Assembly (NCBI GenBank): GCA_964397545.1
Contig: CAYNIW010000005.1
Span: forward strand, 1 to 64,000
DNA from: JAFGIG01 sp964397545
GTDB taxonomy: Bacteria; SDB-A
Reading direction: 5' to 3'
Length of the DNA stretch: 64,000 bases
The notes under the pieces were generated by a model, which was not told where the DNA came from, searched no databases, and was given only the letters and a program-made list of their open reading frames with translations. Below, piece after piece: positions 17,330-25,516 of the stretch. Position numbers and translations under genes: made by a program. The first letter of the stretch is position 1, and every line of letters starts with the position of its first letter.

Positions 17330-18832
17330 CTAGTTAAACAAAGTAAAAGATTTTGTGAATGGAAGACCATTTACATTAACTCTAACAAAATAAACACCTT
17401 GGGTTAATTTCGAATAATTTGTACTTTGATAATACCGAAAATTGTGTTGGCCTGCGATTATATCTCCTGAGTATACGTTGACAATTTTTTGACCAACTAC
17501 ATTGTAAATATCAATATTCACATATGAACTCTTTTCGAGAGTAAAGGATATAGATATTTCATTATCATGAAAATTAAAAATACCAAAATCAAAATCATAA
17601 CATTGGTCTAATTCGATAATAGTATTTTTACCACCCATTAAATTTTCTGAGATATCATCATCTTTTGAACTCCATGACATTATAAATGCGTCTGGACTTA
17701 ACGAATCTTGATAAGAGGGTTTAATGGGACAAATTTGATACAACTGCCCTACAATAGTAAAACCGCCTCCATTGTAAAAGACAGATCTAGCGGTGTTAGT
17801 TCCAGAAATTCCCCCTGTACCAGTAAAAGTATGAGATGTTATTTTTTGTCCAGTTAAATCATAAGCCACAATAAAAACGCTGTCTGATGAACCAGCACAA
17901 CCGACCGCAACGAATTTAGCCGTAACACTATCATAAGCCACATCATAATATTGCTTTCCAGTGTCTATTTTAGACCAAATAACCGTACCTAATGAATCAT
18001 ATCTTGTTATGTGGCCTCTTAAAATAGGAGTTACAGAATTAGATACAACTGTAAAACCGCCATTATTCGCTAGACATATTGCTGTTCCGCCTCCTGACCT
18101 TGTCCAGATTGTATCTAAAATTGAATTCAGCTTTATTATAGCCCTATGACCAGAGCCAACAACAATATATCCACTGTCTTGTAAAACGGCAACATCCAAT
18201 GCTTCTGTGCAAAAATTTGTAGAATAACTAAGTTGTTGCTGGTATTTAACTTCAAAATCTTCTTTCAGAAGGCATATCTTACCATAATAAGGAGAAATTC
18301 CACATCGACCAACAATAACATAGAAACTGTCATGGCCATATTCAATTTTTTTTATTCCATTAATTTCTTCAATAAGATGCTTATGAAAACTTGTAGGTTC
18401 ATCGTTCTCGTTCACTTCGCAAATTAAACCATAATTTGGATAGACACCTTTTGTTCCAGCTGATAAAATATGCCCGATTTCTAAAACAATAGATGAATAA
18501 TACCGTTCATTATCAAATCCGATATAAGGATAAAAAGTTGGAGAAACAGATTGAAAACCAGGTCTTGCATTCACTATTAGATATAAACCGTCCCTAGTAA
18601 AATTAGGTATAAAGGGTCTAAATCTGTGTGTATATCCAGTAATCAGATAATTACTTCCGTATCTATCTACATCATAAGAATAATCATCATAAGGTTCTAC
18701 ACAACTATTATACCAGTAATAACCTCCATAATAATTATATTGACCCGCAACTGAATATGAATAATCTATCCCCACACAAGCATCTTTTGAAGCAATATTG
18801 AGAAGATTTAATATCAACATAAACCATACCAT
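17330..18832 (-). CDS. Secreted protein with sorting tail, beta-propeller-like
   Basis: 500 aa, rich in Tyr, Ser and Gly, with a short N-terminal signal peptide (to about residue 14). The middle has repeated units of the type 'DSGYIVVG.., ..GGFTVV.., ..GGGFTIVGQ' that suggest a beta-propeller. The last 80 residues form an Ig-like tail with the motif NVVGQKIVNVYSG and ending GVYFVRVNVNG, as in Por/T9SS type A sorting domains and FlgD-like tails of FCB bacteria. AGGAGG precedes the ATG. The coding sequence is visibly more AT-rich than its neighbours. Function unknown; surface location inferred. Confidence 0.85.
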   Translation of the reverse strand: MVWFMLILNLLNIASKDACVGIDYSYSVAGQYNYYGGYYWYNSCVEPYDDYSYDVDRYGSNYLITGYTHRFRPFIPNFTRDGLYLIVNARPGFQSVSPTFYPYIGFDNERYYSSIVLEIGHILSAGTKGVYPNYGLICEVNENDEPTSFHKHLIEEINGIKKIEYGHDSFYVIVGRCGISPYYGKICLLKEDFEVKYQQQLSYSTNFCTEALDVAVLQDSGYIVVGSGHRAIIKLNSILDTIWTRSGGGTAICLANNGGFTVVSNSVTPILRGHITRYDSLGTVIWSKIDTGKQYYDVAYDSVTAKFVAVGCAGSSDSVFIVAYDLTGQKITSHTFTGTGGISGTNTARSVFYNGGGFTIVGQLYQICPIKPSYQDSLSPDAFIMSWSSKDDDISENLMGGKNTIIELDQCYDFDFGIFNFHDNEISISFTLEKSSYVNIDIYNVVGQKIVNVYSGDIIAGQHNFRYYQSTNYSKLTQGVYFVRVNVNGLPFTKSFTLFN

Positions 18833-19127
<295 letters not shown>

Positions 19128-19160
19128 AAAAAAAAAGGGGAGATGAAATCTCCCCTTTTA
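19128..19160 (-). terminator. Rho-independent terminator (copy 2)
   Basis: The same GGGGAGAT-GAA-ATCTCCCC hairpin as at 17292-17310, here at 19137-19155, with an A-run before it and T4 after it. It lies 15 nt beyond the stop of pilin 2. The match extends into the A and T flanks. Confidence 0.9.
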
Positions 19161-19175
19161 TTCATAACTGATCGA

Positions 19176-19571
19176 TTACTGGCCGGGAGAAAGAGTGATG
19201 ACTATGTCATCTTTTCCCATACCTACGATAGTATAGGGCTGTGCATCATATCCGGCTTTACAATAACCAACAAATCCCTGGGCAGGTGTCATGTTATCAT
19301 TTACTATTGAGTTTGCAGGAGTTGTCAAGCCTGTAAATGGATTCTTGATGTTAGCTGGGATTACTAACTGAGCAAAATCATCAGAATAGTTACCATCATA
19401 GTTTGTCGAATACTCTTCAGCTGCCAACTGGGTTGTGTGAGCGTTTGATTTTACTTCAGCATCTTTCGCTCTGTCACGCAGTCTGATGAAGTTCGGAATG
19501 GCTATAGCGGCGAGAATGCCGATAATGACCACGACGACCATCAGTTCGATCAGTGAAAAACCTTTCTTCAT
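19176..19571 (-). CDS. Type IV pilin-like protein 2
   Basis: 131 aa and paralogous to the pilin at 15025. It has the prepilin signal MKKG^FSLIELMVVVVIIGILA with Glu5, then the RLRDRAKDAEVKSNAH helix. The head carries KNPFTG and ends in VGYCKAG..PYTIVGMGKDD. The N-terminal 40 residues are nearly identical between the two pilins while the heads diverge, as expected after duplication. AAGGAGG precedes the ATG. It has its own sigma-54 promoter and its own terminator, so it is a single-gene unit. Confidence 0.95.
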   Translation of the reverse strand: MKKGFSLIELMVVVVIIGILAAIAIPNFIRLRDRAKDAEVKSNAHTTQLAAEEYSTNYDGNYSDDFAQLVIPANIKNPFTGLTTPANSIVNDNMTPAQGFVGYCKAGYDAQPYTIVGMGKDDIVITLSPGQ

Positions 19572-19615
19572 CTTAAACCTCCTTCTGTAGAATTCTTTTT
19601 AACACCTTATTCATA

Positions 19616-19631
19616 AGCAATGACCATGCCA
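19616..19631 (-). promoter_or_regulatory. Sigma-54 promoter for pilin 2
   Basis: Minus strand reads TGGCATGGTCATTGCT, one mismatch from TGGCACGN4TTGCW. The predicted start is about 33 nt before the ATG, leaving room for the AAGGAGG ribosome site. Confidence 0.85.
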
Positions 19632-19695
19632 TAATCGGTAATATTTCGAAGCCCCGAATATACGCGGTTTAAACATTTCAGAATTATGATAACGG

Positions 19696-19739
19696 TTTGC
19701 ATCCTGCGAAAAAAGGCTTCCCTTTATGCAAATTGCACA
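19696..19739 (-). promoter_or_regulatory. Paired activator-type upstream site for pilin 2
   Basis: GC doublets spaced 7 nt (GCATCCTGC and GCAAATTGC, plus strand), with the two half-sites about 21-22 nt apart. The near edge is 64 nt from the sigma-54 element, the same distance as at pilin 1. It is the most degenerate of the three copies. Confidence 0.5.
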
Positions 19740-19830
19740 ACAATCGGTTTTGCCTTTTTTAGCCAAAAAGAAAATTTCTCGGATATTTTCCGTTTTCATA
19801 GACCTTATATTACTCTTAAACATCGTTAAA

Positions 19831-19875
19831 TGCAACAAAATTTTGTGCAACGCAATATTGTGCAATAAAATTTTG
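19831..19875. repeat. Three tandem 15-bp repeats with internal palindromes
   Basis: Units at 19831-19845, 19846-19860 and 19861-19875 each begin TGCAA and end in a short palindrome (CAAAATTTTG, CAATATTG, AAAATTTT). They lie 26 nt beyond the stop of the FG-GAP protein and about 200 nt upstream of the pilin 2 promoter. The rest of 19572-19900 holds only the promoter and upstream site of pilin 2. A 97-codon minus-strand frame through this region is not credible. Confidence 0.7.
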
Positions 19876-19900
19876 TTTTCGTAGAAAAAACAAAAGAATT

Positions 19901-22444
19901 TCACATCAGTCCTATCTTTTTTATCTGAGTCGTATTTCCTGATCTCATAAGGATAAAATAAATACCTTTCGACACTCTCTCGTTTTTCTCATCCTCTCCC
20001 AGCCACCTGAATGCGTGGGTTCCAAATGAAAGATTTCCTCTGACTAGAGTTTTGATTTTTTGACCCAGAATATTGTATATCTCGACTGTTACTTCTGCGT
20101 CATTAGAAAGAACGAGCTCAATGTCAAACCACTCTGGTGCGATATTCGGGGACAGCAATCTAAACGAAATACTACCGGTTCCATGATCTGTCCCCGGTGT
20201 CTCACCCACTCCCGTCGTCACATCGCTCAACAGAACTGATATTTTATCACTTGCATAGTGACCAGTGACAATATCCGCTCCGCCGTTCCCGTTGAAATCA
20301 CCTAAAACCATACAGGAGGGTGCGCTGTCAACTCCGTAGAACTCAGCCTCTGAAAATGTCAGGTCGCCGTTTCCGTAATGAACGGCCAAATTGTTCGTCT
20401 TGAAGTTGACGGTCAAAAGATCCTTGAAACCATCCCCGTCAACATCCGCGCATTCTATGCCCCATGGTTCATACCCCGTCCTGACACTGAAATTTTCGGC
20501 AAATCCCCCGGAACCGAGGTTTTTGAAGACCTGAACGGAATTTGAATACGCGCTGGCGACAGCGACATCCTTAAGAGAATCCCCGTCAAAATCATACACT
20601 GCGAGCCCGGTGGGGTTGCAGAGACCGGTCAATGAATCCGATAACGTAAAAACCCCCTGCCCGTCGTTTGTGAATATGCTGACTGTATTTGAAAACTCCT
20701 CTGCGACGAGAATGTCAATAAAATTGTCGCCGTCTATATCTTTTAGGGCAAGAGCACAGGGATTTTGTCCTGTCTCATAAAATGTGTCCACTGTAAAATT
20801 GCCGGTTCCGTCGTTTATAAGGAGAGATATCTCAGAACTTCCATGGAGTGAGACGACGATGTCCAAATATCCGTCCCCGTCGAGATCCCCGCATTCAACA
20901 GAGAAAGGATTTAGATGACCCGGGCCGAAAGTGAGGGTCTGCGAAGAGGAAAATGTCCCGTATCCGCTGTTTGAGAAGATGCTTAAATTGTCAAAAGAAT
21001 AATTTACAACAGCTATATCCTCATCCCCGTCTCCGTCGAAATCCCCGGCGCAAATGCCGTTGGGAGAAGAATCACAGTTATAGGACAGCCTGTTGAAAAA
21101 TCCGCCCTGTCCGTCGTTGAAAAGAACAGTGAAATCGTCTGAACCGCCGTTTGCCGTCGCCACATCGTTTGCCCCGTCTCCGTTAAAATCACGGGCTACG
21201 ATGTTCTGAGGGTATAGGCCGGTCTGATACTGAGGAGGTTTTACGAATTTGCCGTCTCCCCTGTTTAGAATAAAGGAAATCAACCCAGAATTAAAATTCA
21301 TTACGCAATAATCAATATCACCATCATTATCAAAGTCTGCCCCTCCTATTTTTACGGGATATTCGCAGGAGACAAACTCGTCTGTTAGGATTTGGGAGTA
21401 TTGATCCGCTTCGTAGAGATAAAGTTTTCTCCTATAGGAATAAAGGTCAAGTTCAGATCTCAGTGTTAAAATATTTCTTTTGAAAAAATCTAAGTAGTCA
21501 GTTATAAAATAATCGCAGTTGAACATACTGAATAAATAATAGTAGGGGTTTGTAAAGCTTCCGGTTCCGGTACCTGAATTTACTAAACGCAATACTTGAT
21601 TGTTCGATCCATGCAAAAACAGATCTTTGTCACCGTCGTAGTCAAAGTCCGATAGAAATATTTCAAAAAAATAATTATTTATGGAATCTTCAAAAATAGG
21701 TGAAAAAGATCCGTTTCCATCTCCAGAGTAAACTGAAATTAAAGTCCGACAACTCGCATCGGAAGTTATAATCAGATCATTCAAGTTATCCTTTGTAACA
21801 TCTTCAACTAAACAATTTCTAAAGAGTTGGTGATACCATTGTGTATACTTAAAACTAATTGAGTCATGAAAAATAAAATTTCCTGAGCCGTCGTTTAAAT
21901 AAAATCCGTATATAAAATAATGTAATGATGTATTATGCTTATATTCAACTAAAATAATGTCAGGAAAATCGTCTTGATTAAAACAACCTGGTTTTAATCC
22001 AGTGTAATGATCGGCCCCAACTATAGCGGATGAAAAAACGAAGTCAAAGTTTCCTTGGTTGATGTAAATCAAAACAGAATCATCCCCACATTGATTGTCG
22101 TCATATTTGAAAATAAGGTCACAGTCTCCGTCTCCGTCTATATCAGTCAAATCAAGAAATCTTATCATTTTCCTTTTTAGATCAAATTCATATTTCTCAA
22201 AATCTAAATTTCCCTTATTTATCAAAATTATCAATCTACCCTGATTTGGATCTGTTATATAGAAATCCGGAACCTGGTCAAAGTTCAGGTCCTGTATCCT
22301 GAAATAACGGTCCCAATATTTTTCGGAATAACACATGAGTTCTTCTGCATAGAAGTCATATCTTGTTTGAAACAGTGCACCGTGTGAAAAAACAGGATAA
22401 GACGAAACTACCAAAAAAAGTATTGATAAAATTATTTTTTTCAT
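19901..22444 (-). CDS. Secreted FG-GAP/VCBS repeat protein with sorting tail
   Basis: 847 aa. It has a signal peptide (cleavage near residue 20), then at least ten FG-GAP/VCBS units, many with calcium-binding Dx[DN]xDG loops such as DFDGDGDEDIAV and DLDGDGYLDIVV, predicted to form a beta-propeller. The C-terminal 85 residues are an Ig-like sorting tail (NILGQKIKTL.., ending GIYFILMRSG). This is typical of large surface adhesins or extracellular enzymes of FCB-like bacteria; no catalytic domain is seen. GAGGTGAG precedes the ATG, only 8 nt after the distal stop of the pilin-like gene upstream, so both probably share the sigma-54 promoter at 22970. Confidence 0.88.
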   Translation of the reverse strand: MKKIILSILFLVVSSYPVFSHGALFQTRYDFYAEELMCYSEKYWDRYFRIQDLNFDQVPDFYITDPNQGRLIILINKGNLDFEKYEFDLKRKMIRFLDLTDIDGDGDCDLIFKYDDNQCGDDSVLIYINQGNFDFVFSSAIVGADHYTGLKPGCFNQDDFPDIILVEYKHNTSLHYFIYGFYLNDGSGNFIFHDSISFKYTQWYHQLFRNCLVEDVTKDNLNDLIITSDASCRTLISVYSGDGNGSFSPIFEDSINNYFFEIFLSDFDYDGDKDLFLHGSNNQVLRLVNSGTGTGSFTNPYYYLFSMFNCDYFITDYLDFFKRNILTLRSELDLYSYRRKLYLYEADQYSQILTDEFVSCEYPVKIGGADFDNDGDIDYCVMNFNSGLISFILNRGDGKFVKPPQYQTGLYPQNIVARDFNGDGANDVATANGGSDDFTVLFNDGQGGFFNRLSYNCDSSPNGICAGDFDGDGDEDIAVVNYSFDNLSIFSNSGYGTFSSSQTLTFGPGHLNPFSVECGDLDGDGYLDIVVSLHGSSEISLLINDGTGNFTVDTFYETGQNPCALALKDIDGDNFIDILVAEEFSNTVSIFTNDGQGVFTLSDSLTGLCNPTGLAVYDFDGDSLKDVAVASAYSNSVQVFKNLGSGGFAENFSVRTGYEPWGIECADVDGDGFKDLLTVNFKTNNLAVHYGNGDLTFSEAEFYGVDSAPSCMVLGDFNGNGGADIVTGHYASDKISVLLSDVTTGVGETPGTDHGTGSISFRLLSPNIAPEWFDIELVLSNDAEVTVEIYNILGQKIKTLVRGNLSFGTHAFRWLGEDEKNERVSKGIYFILMRSGNTTQIKKIGLM

Positions 22445-22452
22445 TTCTCACC

Positions 22453-22947
22453 TCAATCAAGAACTGTTTTGTTATGGAGGGTTATAATGATCCTTCCGTC
22501 CTTACCCGCGCCGACTATTGTGTAGCTTTCAGGACTGATTCCAGCTTTGCAATACTACACAACACCCTCAGGCGGGAAAGGGTTGTCATCTATATAACAG
22601 AACCAAGGCCCCACTTCTCCAGTGAAAGGATTTATTACCCCTTGTGGCAATGTAATATATGCATGATAACTTGTATAACAACCATTATTCATGTAGGCAT
22701 ACTCTTCCGCCCCTTTTTGGAGATAATACGCGTTTGTTATGACAATTGACTCAAGATATCTCGTCCTGTCGAGATTTATAGACATGTATTGGCCCTCTGC
22801 GTTTTTAACGCTGAAGATACTCGAAGATATAGCAGTGTTGAAAAACAAACCGTCGTTGAAGAGGGCGTCGGCAAAAAAAGTCCCGGAACCCAATAAAACT
22901 ACTGCCAAAAAAATTTTCACAACCTTCTTTTTCATTTCAACCTCCAC
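22453..22947 (-). pseudogene. Pilin-head protein with Sec signal and in-frame amber
   Basis: A 129-130 residue frame (22555-22947) stops at TAG (22557-22555), but the same frame continues for 33 codons to TGA at 22455-22453. The continuation reads YCKAGISPESYTIVGAGKDG, matching the last part of pilin 2 (YCKAG..PYTIVGMGKDD). So the amber sits inside the conserved head. Homology to the pilin head also covers the part before the stop (AEEY.., INPFTG). The N-terminus is not a prepilin signal: MKKKVVKIFLAVVLLGSGTF looks like a Sec signal, and the hydrophobic pilin helix is absent. Either a decaying pseudogene, a readthrough product or a truncated head domain. Strong promoter and ribosome site remain. 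Confidence 0.8.
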
Positions 22948-22969
22948 ATAGAATTTTTACAGAAATTTA

Positions 22970-22985
22970 AGCAATCAATGTGCCA
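22970..22985 (-). promoter_or_regulatory. Sigma-54 promoter for the pilin-head gene
   Basis: Minus strand reads TGGCACATTGATTGCT; it matches TGGCACGN4TTGCW except for A at the seventh position. The start would fall about 12 nt below the -12 element, upstream of a GGAGG ribosome site. It probably also drives the FG-GAP gene at 19901. Confidence 0.88.
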
Positions 22986-23060
22986 ATAAATGCTTATTCA
23001 TGATATGCACCATATTATCGCAACTTAGAATAAATAAAGTGTCATTTCCCGAAACATGTA

Positions 23061-23104
23061 TTCGCAAAACGCAAAAACAAGACTTTTTCTTCGCTTTTTG
23101 CAAG
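23061..23104 (-). promoter_or_regulatory. Paired activator-type upstream site, pilin-head gene
   Basis: GC doublets 7 nt apart (GCAAAACGC and GCTTTTTGC, plus strand), half-sites about 22 nt apart. The near edge is 75 nt from the sigma-54 element, 11 nt (one helical turn) more than at the two pilins. It ends 2 nt before the -35 of the divergent groES promoter. Confidence 0.55.
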
Positions 23105-23106
23105 CC

Positions 23107-23134
23107 TTGACATATCCATTTTTTTACATATCTT
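23107..23134 (+). promoter_or_regulatory. Sigma-70-type promoter for groES-groEL
   Basis: Perfect TTGACA (23107-23112), 16-nt spacer, TATCTT (23129-23134). The leader is about 50 nt. No CIRCE inverted repeat (TTAGCACTC-N9-GAGTGCTAA) is present between here and the gene, so HrcA control is not supported. Confidence 0.65.
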
Positions 23135-23190
23135 TAAGCTTAAAGAAACTTTTTACCATTTGCTGTTAATTTCAAAAGGAGGTCATGTCT

Positions 23191-23478
23191 ATGGCAGCTA
23201 AGTTAGTTCCTGTGAACAGGAAAGTCATCGTCGAAAGAACAGACGAACAGGAAGTCAAAAAGGGCGGGATAATAATTCCCGACACGGCTAAGGAAAAGCC
23301 GCAGAAAGGCAAGGTCATATCAGTCGCACAGCTCACAAAAAAGGATGAGGATCCCATGCCTGTTAAAGAAGGCGACGTAATCCTCTTCGGCAAATACGCC
23401 GGAACCGAAATCTCGGTTGACGACAAAGATTACCTAATTCTCAACGAAGACGAAATTCTCGCTGTAATACAAGGATAA
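23191..23478 (+). CDS. groES: Co-chaperonin GroES
   Basis: Caps the GroEL folding chamber. 95 aa from the second ATG, chosen because GGAGGT (23178-23183) is 7 nt upstream of it and only 1 nt from the ATG at 23185. Landmarks are the mobile loop EQEVKKGGIIIPDTAKEKP (about 18-36), GKYAGTEI near 70 and ILAVIQ at the end. groEL follows after 12 nt. Confidence 0.97.
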   Translation: MAAKLVPVNRKVIVERTDEQEVKKGGIIIPDTAKEKPQKGKVISVAQLTKKDEDPMPVKEGDVILFGKYAGTEISVDDKDYLILNEDEILAVIQG

Positions 23479-23490
23479 ACGGAGGTATAA

Positions 23491-25131
23491 ATGGCAGCAA
23501 AAGACATTTTCTTCGGCGAAGAGGCGAGAGACTCTATTGCAAGAGGAGTCGAAAAACTCTCCAAAGCCGTCAAAGCCACGCTTGGACCCAAGGGAAGAAA
23601 CGTTTTAATAGACAGAAAATTCGGCTCACCGCTCGTCACTAAAGACGGCGTCACAGTCGCCAAAGAAATCGAACTCGAAAATTCTTTCGAGAACATGGGC
23701 GCGCAGATGGTCAGAGAAGTGGCTTCAAAGACTTCTGACATCGCCGGCGACGGAACGACAACCGCAACCGTTTTGGCAGAAGCCATCTACAAAGAGGGGA
23801 GAAAAAACGTCACGGCGGGAGCAAACCCCATGGCTCTCAAAAGAGGCATTGAAAAAGCCGTTGGAGCAGTCGTCGAAAATCTCAAGACAATGTCCAACCC
23901 TATAAAGGGAAAAGAAGAAATCGCGCAGGTCGGAAGGATTTCAGCTAACAACGACGCCGAAATAGGCAATATAATAGCTGACGCTATGGACAAAGCCGGC
24001 AAAGACGGCGTCATAACAGTGGAAGAGGGCAAGGGCCTCGAGATGGAACTTGAGATAGTTGAAGGAATGCAGTTCGACAGAGGATACATCTCCCCTTACT
24101 TCATAACGGACTCGGAAAAGATGGAAGCCGTTCTCGAAAAGCCGGCTATTCTGATTTACGACAAGAAGATTTCGGGAATGAAGGACCTCCTTCCCATTCT
24201 CGAAAAGACTGCTCAGCAGGGCAAACCTCTGATCATAATAGCTGAAGATGTCGAAGGGGAAGCCCTCGCGACTCTCGTCGTAAACAAAATCCGCGGAATC
24301 CTCAAAGTCGTCACGGTCAAAGCTCCCGGATACGGCGACAGAAGAAAAGCTATGCTTGACGACATAGCCATTCTAACGGGCGGCAAAGTCATATCCGAAG
24401 ACGCCGGCATGAAGCTCGAAAACACTCTTTTGTCCGATCTCGGATCCTGCGACACAGTGAAGGTCGACAAGGACAACACGACGATAATCAAAGGCTACGG
24501 CTCTGAAAAGGCAATCAAAGACAGAATATCCCAGATAAGAAAACAGATAGAAGAGACCAAATCCGACTACGACAAGGAAAAACTTCAGGAAAGACTCGCG
24601 AAACTCGCGGGCGGAGTCGCCGTCATCAATGTCGGCGCCGCGACCGAAGTCGAGATGAAAGAGAAAAAAGCGAGAGTCGAAGACGCCCTTCACGCGACAA
24701 AAGCCGCTTCCGAAGAAGGCATTGTTCCGGGAGGCGGAGTGGCTCTTATAAGGTGCCTGCCTTCTCTTGAAAAACTTGTCGGTTCCAAAGAACTCGAAAT
24801 TGATGAGCGCACGGGCATAGAGATAATAAAAAAATCAATCGAAGCCCCTCTGAAGCAGATAGCGATAAATTCCGGATGGGAAGGCGCTATAGTCGTCGAA
24901 AAGGTAAAAGATTCGAAAGAAGCGTCTTTCGGATTCGACGCCGAGAAATGCGAATACGTCGATCTTTTGAAAGCGGGCATCATAGACCCGACAAAAGTCG
25001 TCAGAAGCGCCATTCAGAACGCCTCGTCGGTTGCCTCTCTTTTGATAACGACCGAAGCCATGATAACAGAAAAACCCGAAAAAGAGAAAACTCCCCCGAT
25101 GCCTCCGGGAGGCATGGGCGACATGTATTGA
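23491..25131 (+). CDS. groEL: Chaperonin GroEL
   Basis: 546 aa, the normal length for this ATP-dependent folding chamber. The nucleotide-binding segment GPKGRNVLID and GDGTTTATVLA are present, as are the apical YFITDSEKMEA segment and the C-terminal MPPGGMGDMY tail. GGAGGT precedes the ATG. The gene is followed by a strong terminator. Codon use is more biased toward C/G-ending codons than in neighbouring genes, as expected for a highly expressed gene. Confidence 0.98.
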   Translation: MAAKDIFFGEEARDSIARGVEKLSKAVKATLGPKGRNVLIDRKFGSPLVTKDGVTVAKEIELENSFENMGAQMVREVASKTSDIAGDGTTTATVLAEAIYKEGRKNVTAGANPMALKRGIEKAVGAVVENLKTMSNPIKGKEEIAQVGRISANNDAEIGNIIADAMDKAGKDGVITVEEGKGLEMELEIVEGMQFDRGYISPYFITDSEKMEAVLEKPAILIYDKKISGMKDLLPILEKTAQQGKPLIIIAEDVEGEALATLVVNKIRGILKVVTVKAPGYGDRRKAMLDDIAILTGGKVISEDAGMKLENTLLSDLGSCDTVKVDKDNTTIIKGYGSEKAIKDRISQIRKQIEETKSDYDKEKLQERLAKLAGGVAVINVGAATEVEMKEKKARVEDALHATKAASEEGIVPGGGVALIRCLPSLEKLVGSKELEIDERTGIEIIKKSIEAPLKQIAINSGWEGAIVVEKVKDSKEASFGFDAEKCEYVDLLKAGIIDPTKVVRSAIQNASSVASLLITTEAMITEKPEKEKTPPMPPGGMGDMY

Positions 25132-25133
25132 TC

Positions 25134-25162
25134 AAAGGGGGCTTCGCCCCCTTTTTTTTTTT
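25134..25162 (+). terminator. Rho-independent terminator of groESL
   Basis: GGGGGC/GCCCCC stem with TTC loop (25137-25151), extended by AAA/TTT and followed by eleven T residues, directly after the groEL stop. Confidence 0.95.
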
Positions 25163-25264
25163 GTAAATTTTTTCTTTTGTTAAAAAACTTTTTGGCATAT
25201 CATTGAAAAATACTGATCGCAGTTTTTCGGTATCCGAATATTGATTATCTAAAAGGAGTAATAT

Positions 25265-25516
25265 ATGCCTCTCTACGAATACGAATGCGGAAAATGCAAA
25301 AAGATTTTCGAGCTTCTGCGGGATTTCAATTCTTCATCAGAAACCCAATGCCCTTTCTGCGGAGCTACGGCGAAAAAGATTATTTCGTCGGGAGTCGGTT
25401 TTATTTTCAAGGGATCTGGATTCTACAAGACGGACTACAAAGACAAACCGGCAAAATCCTGCGAGAAAAAAGAAACCAAATGCGAATCCTGCCCTAAAAA
25501 AGGCGCTGAAGTCTGA
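25265..25516 (+). CDS. FmdB-family zinc-ribbon protein
   Basis: 83 aa. The N-terminus MPLYEYECGKCKKIFE followed by CPFC is the FmdB regulatory-type zinc ribbon (two CxxC pairs, residues 8-11 and 31-34). A second Cys-rich tail (CEKKETKCESC) follows. The family's function is unclear despite the name, which derives from formamidase regulation. GGAG precedes the ATG. Its stop overlaps the glgA start (TGATG), so the two are coupled. Confidence 0.88.
   Translation: MPLYEYECGKCKKIFELLRDFNSSSETQCPFCGATAKKIISSGVGFIFKGSGFYKTDYKDKPAKSCEKKETKCESCPKKGAEV

Noticed and set aside
19611..19904. 97-codon minus-strand frame after the FG-GAP gene
   Set aside because: It covers the 15-bp tandem repeats, the activator-type site and the sigma-54 promoter of pilin 2; the peptide looks non-protein-like apart from the repeat-derived part.
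23135..23190. Possible CIRCE/HrcA operator before groES
   Set aside because: No TTAGCACTC or GAGTGCTAA arms occur between the promoter and the gene.
24373..25013. Long minus-strand frames opposite groEL
   Set aside because: Antisense shadows of a strongly codon-biased gene; no ribosome site and no family resemblance.
25166..25264. Possible cobalamin riboswitch before fmdB-glgA-btu
   Set aside because: The gap is about 100 nt, AT-rich, and lacks the conserved B12-box GCCACTG-like sequence.
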